Notes under the pieces: model-generated
Told to the model about the DNA's origin: nothing
The model's database searches: none
What the model saw: only the letters and a program-made list of their open reading frames with translations
Assembly: GCA_009773005.1 (NCBI GenBank)
Contig: WOUT01000020.1
Span: 1-42,637, forward strand
Direction of reading: 5' to 3'
DNA from: Chloroflexota bacterium
Lineage (GTDB): Bacteria; Chloroflexota; Anaerolineae; Anaerolineales; Anaerolineaceae
Length of the DNA: 42,637 nucleotides
Part shown: piece after piece, positions 40,913 through 42,637 of the stretch
Position numbering within the stretch: the stretch's first letter is position 1
How the letters are laid out: every line of letters begins with the position of its first letter
Translations under genes and position numbers: made by a program

Positions 40913-42148
40913 CTAATTCGCCAATGGAGTCAGCGAATTTTTATTCTTCTCTATTTTCTTTTGATTTCGAGCATTGATCAAAAACATAAATGCGCCAACC
41001 AAGCCTGCAATTCCTCCACCGATCCAGGTTGCGGCGGGGTTGACGCGGTCACTTAATACACCTCCAAACAGCGGGCCTAACCCTGTGCCAATCCCCCAGG
41101 TTAAAGTGTACAGACTCATGTAGCGGGCTCGCATGTTTTCAGGCGCCAGTCGCGACACATAGGTTGTGGAGGTGGGTAGAAGGATCATCTCGCCAAGTGT
41201 TGCGATCACCATGCAAAACCAGAACGCCCAAAATCCACGCCCAAAGGCCACTGCAAAAACCGCAATGGCATAAAACAACGCACCCAAAGCCATTGAAGGA
41301 ATTGGAGCCCTTTTTTTAACCCATCTCGTAACGATGATCTGAAACAAAATGACCATAACGGCGTTCGTCATCGGGATGAACCCAAAGAGCCGTTCTGAAA
41401 TTCCAAAATTCTGTTTGGCGTAAACAGCTAAAAGCAGCCACAGGATCGAAGAGCAAATTCGATTGAATGTAAAGGAACCAAGCATATTCACAAAATTGCG
41501 GTCTTTTAGTGCTGAAAGGTATCCTTTGACTGGTTTTTCGTTAACAATCTCTTTATGCGTAAGCTGAGGAATCGTCTCGATCGAGAAGAGTGCGATGAGC
41601 AGCCCGCATCCGAATAACCCGGCACCCGTTATCGCAAAGGAGATATTATAGGAAATGGCAGCCAAAAAGCCCCCTATAGCGGGTCCAAGCGCAACTCCCA
41701 GATTGTTTCCAAGGCGCATCACAGAATAAGCATCAATTCGGTTCTCTTGAGGGATTACATCAGCAATCATGGCATCGGCTGCCAGTCGGTAAAGCGGAGT
41801 AGAAGCGCCTGTTAAAGCCATCAGAATTGCAAAAAGCGGCAGTGTGCCGGCAAGCCGGAAAGAGTACCACGAAACTGCACAAAAAATCAACGAAAAAGCC
41901 ATAACCCACTTACGTCCAAAACGGTCTGCGATTGCACCTCCAATAAACGTAGTGACCAAACCTGTTGCGGAATTGAGGGTTAATAAACCTGCAACAGCAG
42001 TGAGCGGCTGGTTTAATTTTTGGCTGGCGTAAAGTATAAGAAATGGCCATATCATGCTGTGAAAGGACCAGGCAAGCATCATGACCAATGCCAACAACCA
42101 AAACTGGCGCGGGTAAGAGTTATAAGCACGTCGAATGCGAAAAATCAC
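40913..42148 (-). CDS. MFS transporter, intact paralogue
   Basis: 411 aa with a GTG start at 42146-42148, aligned with the start of its downstream paralogue (YPRQFW against YPGQFW). It has about 12 hydrophobic helices. MFS signature between helices 2 and 3: GGAIADRFGRKWVM. Other conserved parts are DAYSVMRLGNNLGVALGPAIGGFL and TLGEMILLPTSTTYVSRLAPENMRARYMSLYT across expected breaks. It is probably a proton-driven exporter of small hydrophobic compounds in the cytoplasmic membrane; the substrate is unknown. No clear Shine-Dalgarno precedes the GTG. An insertion sequence begins within about 85 bases upstream. Confidence 0.9.
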   Translation of the reverse strand: MIFRIRRAYNSYPRQFWLLALVMMLAWSFHSMIWPFLILYASQKLNQPLTAVAGLLTLNSATGLVTTFIGGAIADRFGRKWVMAFSLIFCAVSWYSFRLAGTLPLFAILMALTGASTPLYRLAADAMIADVIPQENRIDAYSVMRLGNNLGVALGPAIGGFLAAISYNISFAITGAGLFGCGLLIALFSIETIPQLTHKEIVNEKPVKGYLSALKDRNFVNMLGSFTFNRICSSILWLLLAVYAKQNFGISERLFGFIPMTNAVMVILFQIIVTRWVKKRAPIPSMALGALFYAIAVFAVAFGRGFWAFWFCMVIATLGEMILLPTSTTYVSRLAPENMRARYMSLYTLTWGIGTGLGPLFGGVLSDRVNPAATWIGGGIAGLVGAFMFLINARNQKKIEKNKNSLTPLAN

Positions 42149-42229
42149 GAGGATAATTCTATCATGGAGGATTTTAATTTTCTAAATAGCGAATTGACTC
42201 AAAACAAATCTTACTATAGCATATAACGA

Positions 42230-42637
42230 TGGCTCATTAAGAATGTTACTCTAAAGCGGAAAAAAGTTCCGCAGAGAGAGAAAATGATGAGTCAACGGAG
42301 CAAACGAGAGATGATCGAATCAATTCGTCCAAGGTATTTGAAGGCCAATAGAACTACTAAAACAAAAATCCTGGATGAATTTATCGCAACCACCGGCTAT
42401 CACCGGAAATATGCACTTCGGGTTTTGAAGCACGGACCCAAGCCAAAAAGTTTCAAGAAGATTGGCCGCCGAAAAATATATCAAGGTGAAGTGGTTCAAG
42501 CTCTGGAACAAGTCTGGGAAATATATGGACGGATCTGTTCTAAAAGATTACATCCATTCTTGTCCGAAGGAGTCATAGTTCTAGAACGATGCCATGAACT
42601 CAGCTTGTCTCCAGAGGTAAAGCAACTGCTGTTGAGC
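42230..42637 (+). mobile_element. Left part of an insertion sequence (runs off the right edge)
   Basis: The transposase gene at 42284 implies an element whose left end lies near 42230, where TGGCTCATTAAG begins; the exact end is a guess because the right inverted repeat is outside the window. A hairpin GCGGAA-AAAAG-TTCCGC (42256-42272) sits just before the transposase start, a position where IS elements often block read-through translation. Confidence 0.5.
42284..42637 (+). CDS. Transposase/integrase-core family protein, N-terminal fragment
   Basis: 118 codons from the ATG at 42284 (a second ATG follows directly) run open to the window edge. The N-terminal part reads RSKREMIESIRPRYLKANR, then KTKILDEFIATTGYHRKYAL and GRRKIYQGEVVQALEQVWEIYG, a helix-turn-helix-rich region that I recognise from transposases with a DDE/rve integrase core. 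The catalytic part is outside the window and the IS family is not assigned. A GAGAGAG stretch serves as ribosome site. It points away from the divergent MFS genes. Confidence 0.8.
   Translation, partial: MMSQRSKREMIESIRPRYLKANRTTKTKILDEFIATTGYHRKYALRVLKHGPKPKSFKKIGRRKIYQGEVVQALEQVWEIYGRICSKRLHPFLSEGVIVLERCHELSLSPEVKQLLLS

Overview
The window looks like a chromosomal segment of an Anaerolineae-type Chloroflexota bacterium. The grounds are an archaeal-type aspartyl-tRNA synthetase, three M42 aminopeptidases in tandem, a small membrane protein with a Thr/Pro-rich tail, a secreted protein of a type I associate with Chloroflexota, frequent TTG/GTG starts and moderate GC. This placement is inference from gene content. 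Almost everything is ordinary chromosomal coding sequence; the only mobile DNA seen is a transposase gene running off the right edge.

Layout. 1-570: start of tuf, preceded by tRNA-Thr(GGT), tRNA-Tyr(GTA) and tRNA-Thr(TGT) with a consensus promoter, all on the minus strand. 571-1045: non-coding, with a possible decayed gene. 1046-4814 (minus): an apparent metal-homeostasis operon consisting of a promoter, a yybP-ykoY (Mn2+) riboswitch overlapping a terminator, a DedA protein, a puzzling short hydrophobic frame and a P2-type cation ATPase. 5017-8719 (minus): PhzF-like protein, PfkB-type sugar kinase, esterase and a terpene-cyclase-like helical protein in one operon. 8761-10730 (plus): rarA and a histidine phosphatase, convergent with rdgB. 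11356-13206 (plus): DUF177 protein and the primary sigma factor. 13217-19352 (minus): membrane-anchored hypothetical, mutM, prs, GNAT, aspS, meaB and a B12-binding subunit. 19438-22533 (plus): two DUF4190 paralogues and a ChlI/ChlD-type chelatase locus joined by a probable programmed -1 frameshift. 22620-27867 (plus): Thr-rich membrane protein, three M42 peptidases, a solute-binding lipoprotein and a small membrane protein. 27929-31402 (minus): glycosyltransferase, wecB and wecC for a ManNAcA-containing surface glycan. 31512-38585 (plus): a receiver-Roadblock-IS200-transposase-like fusion, polA and a TPR protein. 38648-42148 (minus): secreted protein and two MFS paralogues, one interrupted by an in-frame TAA. 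42230-42637: left part of an insertion sequence.

The three strongest leads are these. (1) A Mn2+ riboswitch whose P1 helix and terminator compete for the same strand, controlling a DedA protein and a cation ATPase. (2) A protein that fuses a response-regulator receiver and a Roadblock-like domain, through a long acidic linker, to a domesticated IS200/Y1-transposase-like domain without its HUH histidines, encoded just upstream of polA. (3) A textbook -1 frameshift cassette (A7 slip site, stop codon, GC hairpin) that would give both a short ChlI-like and a long ChlD-like chelatase subunit from one gene.
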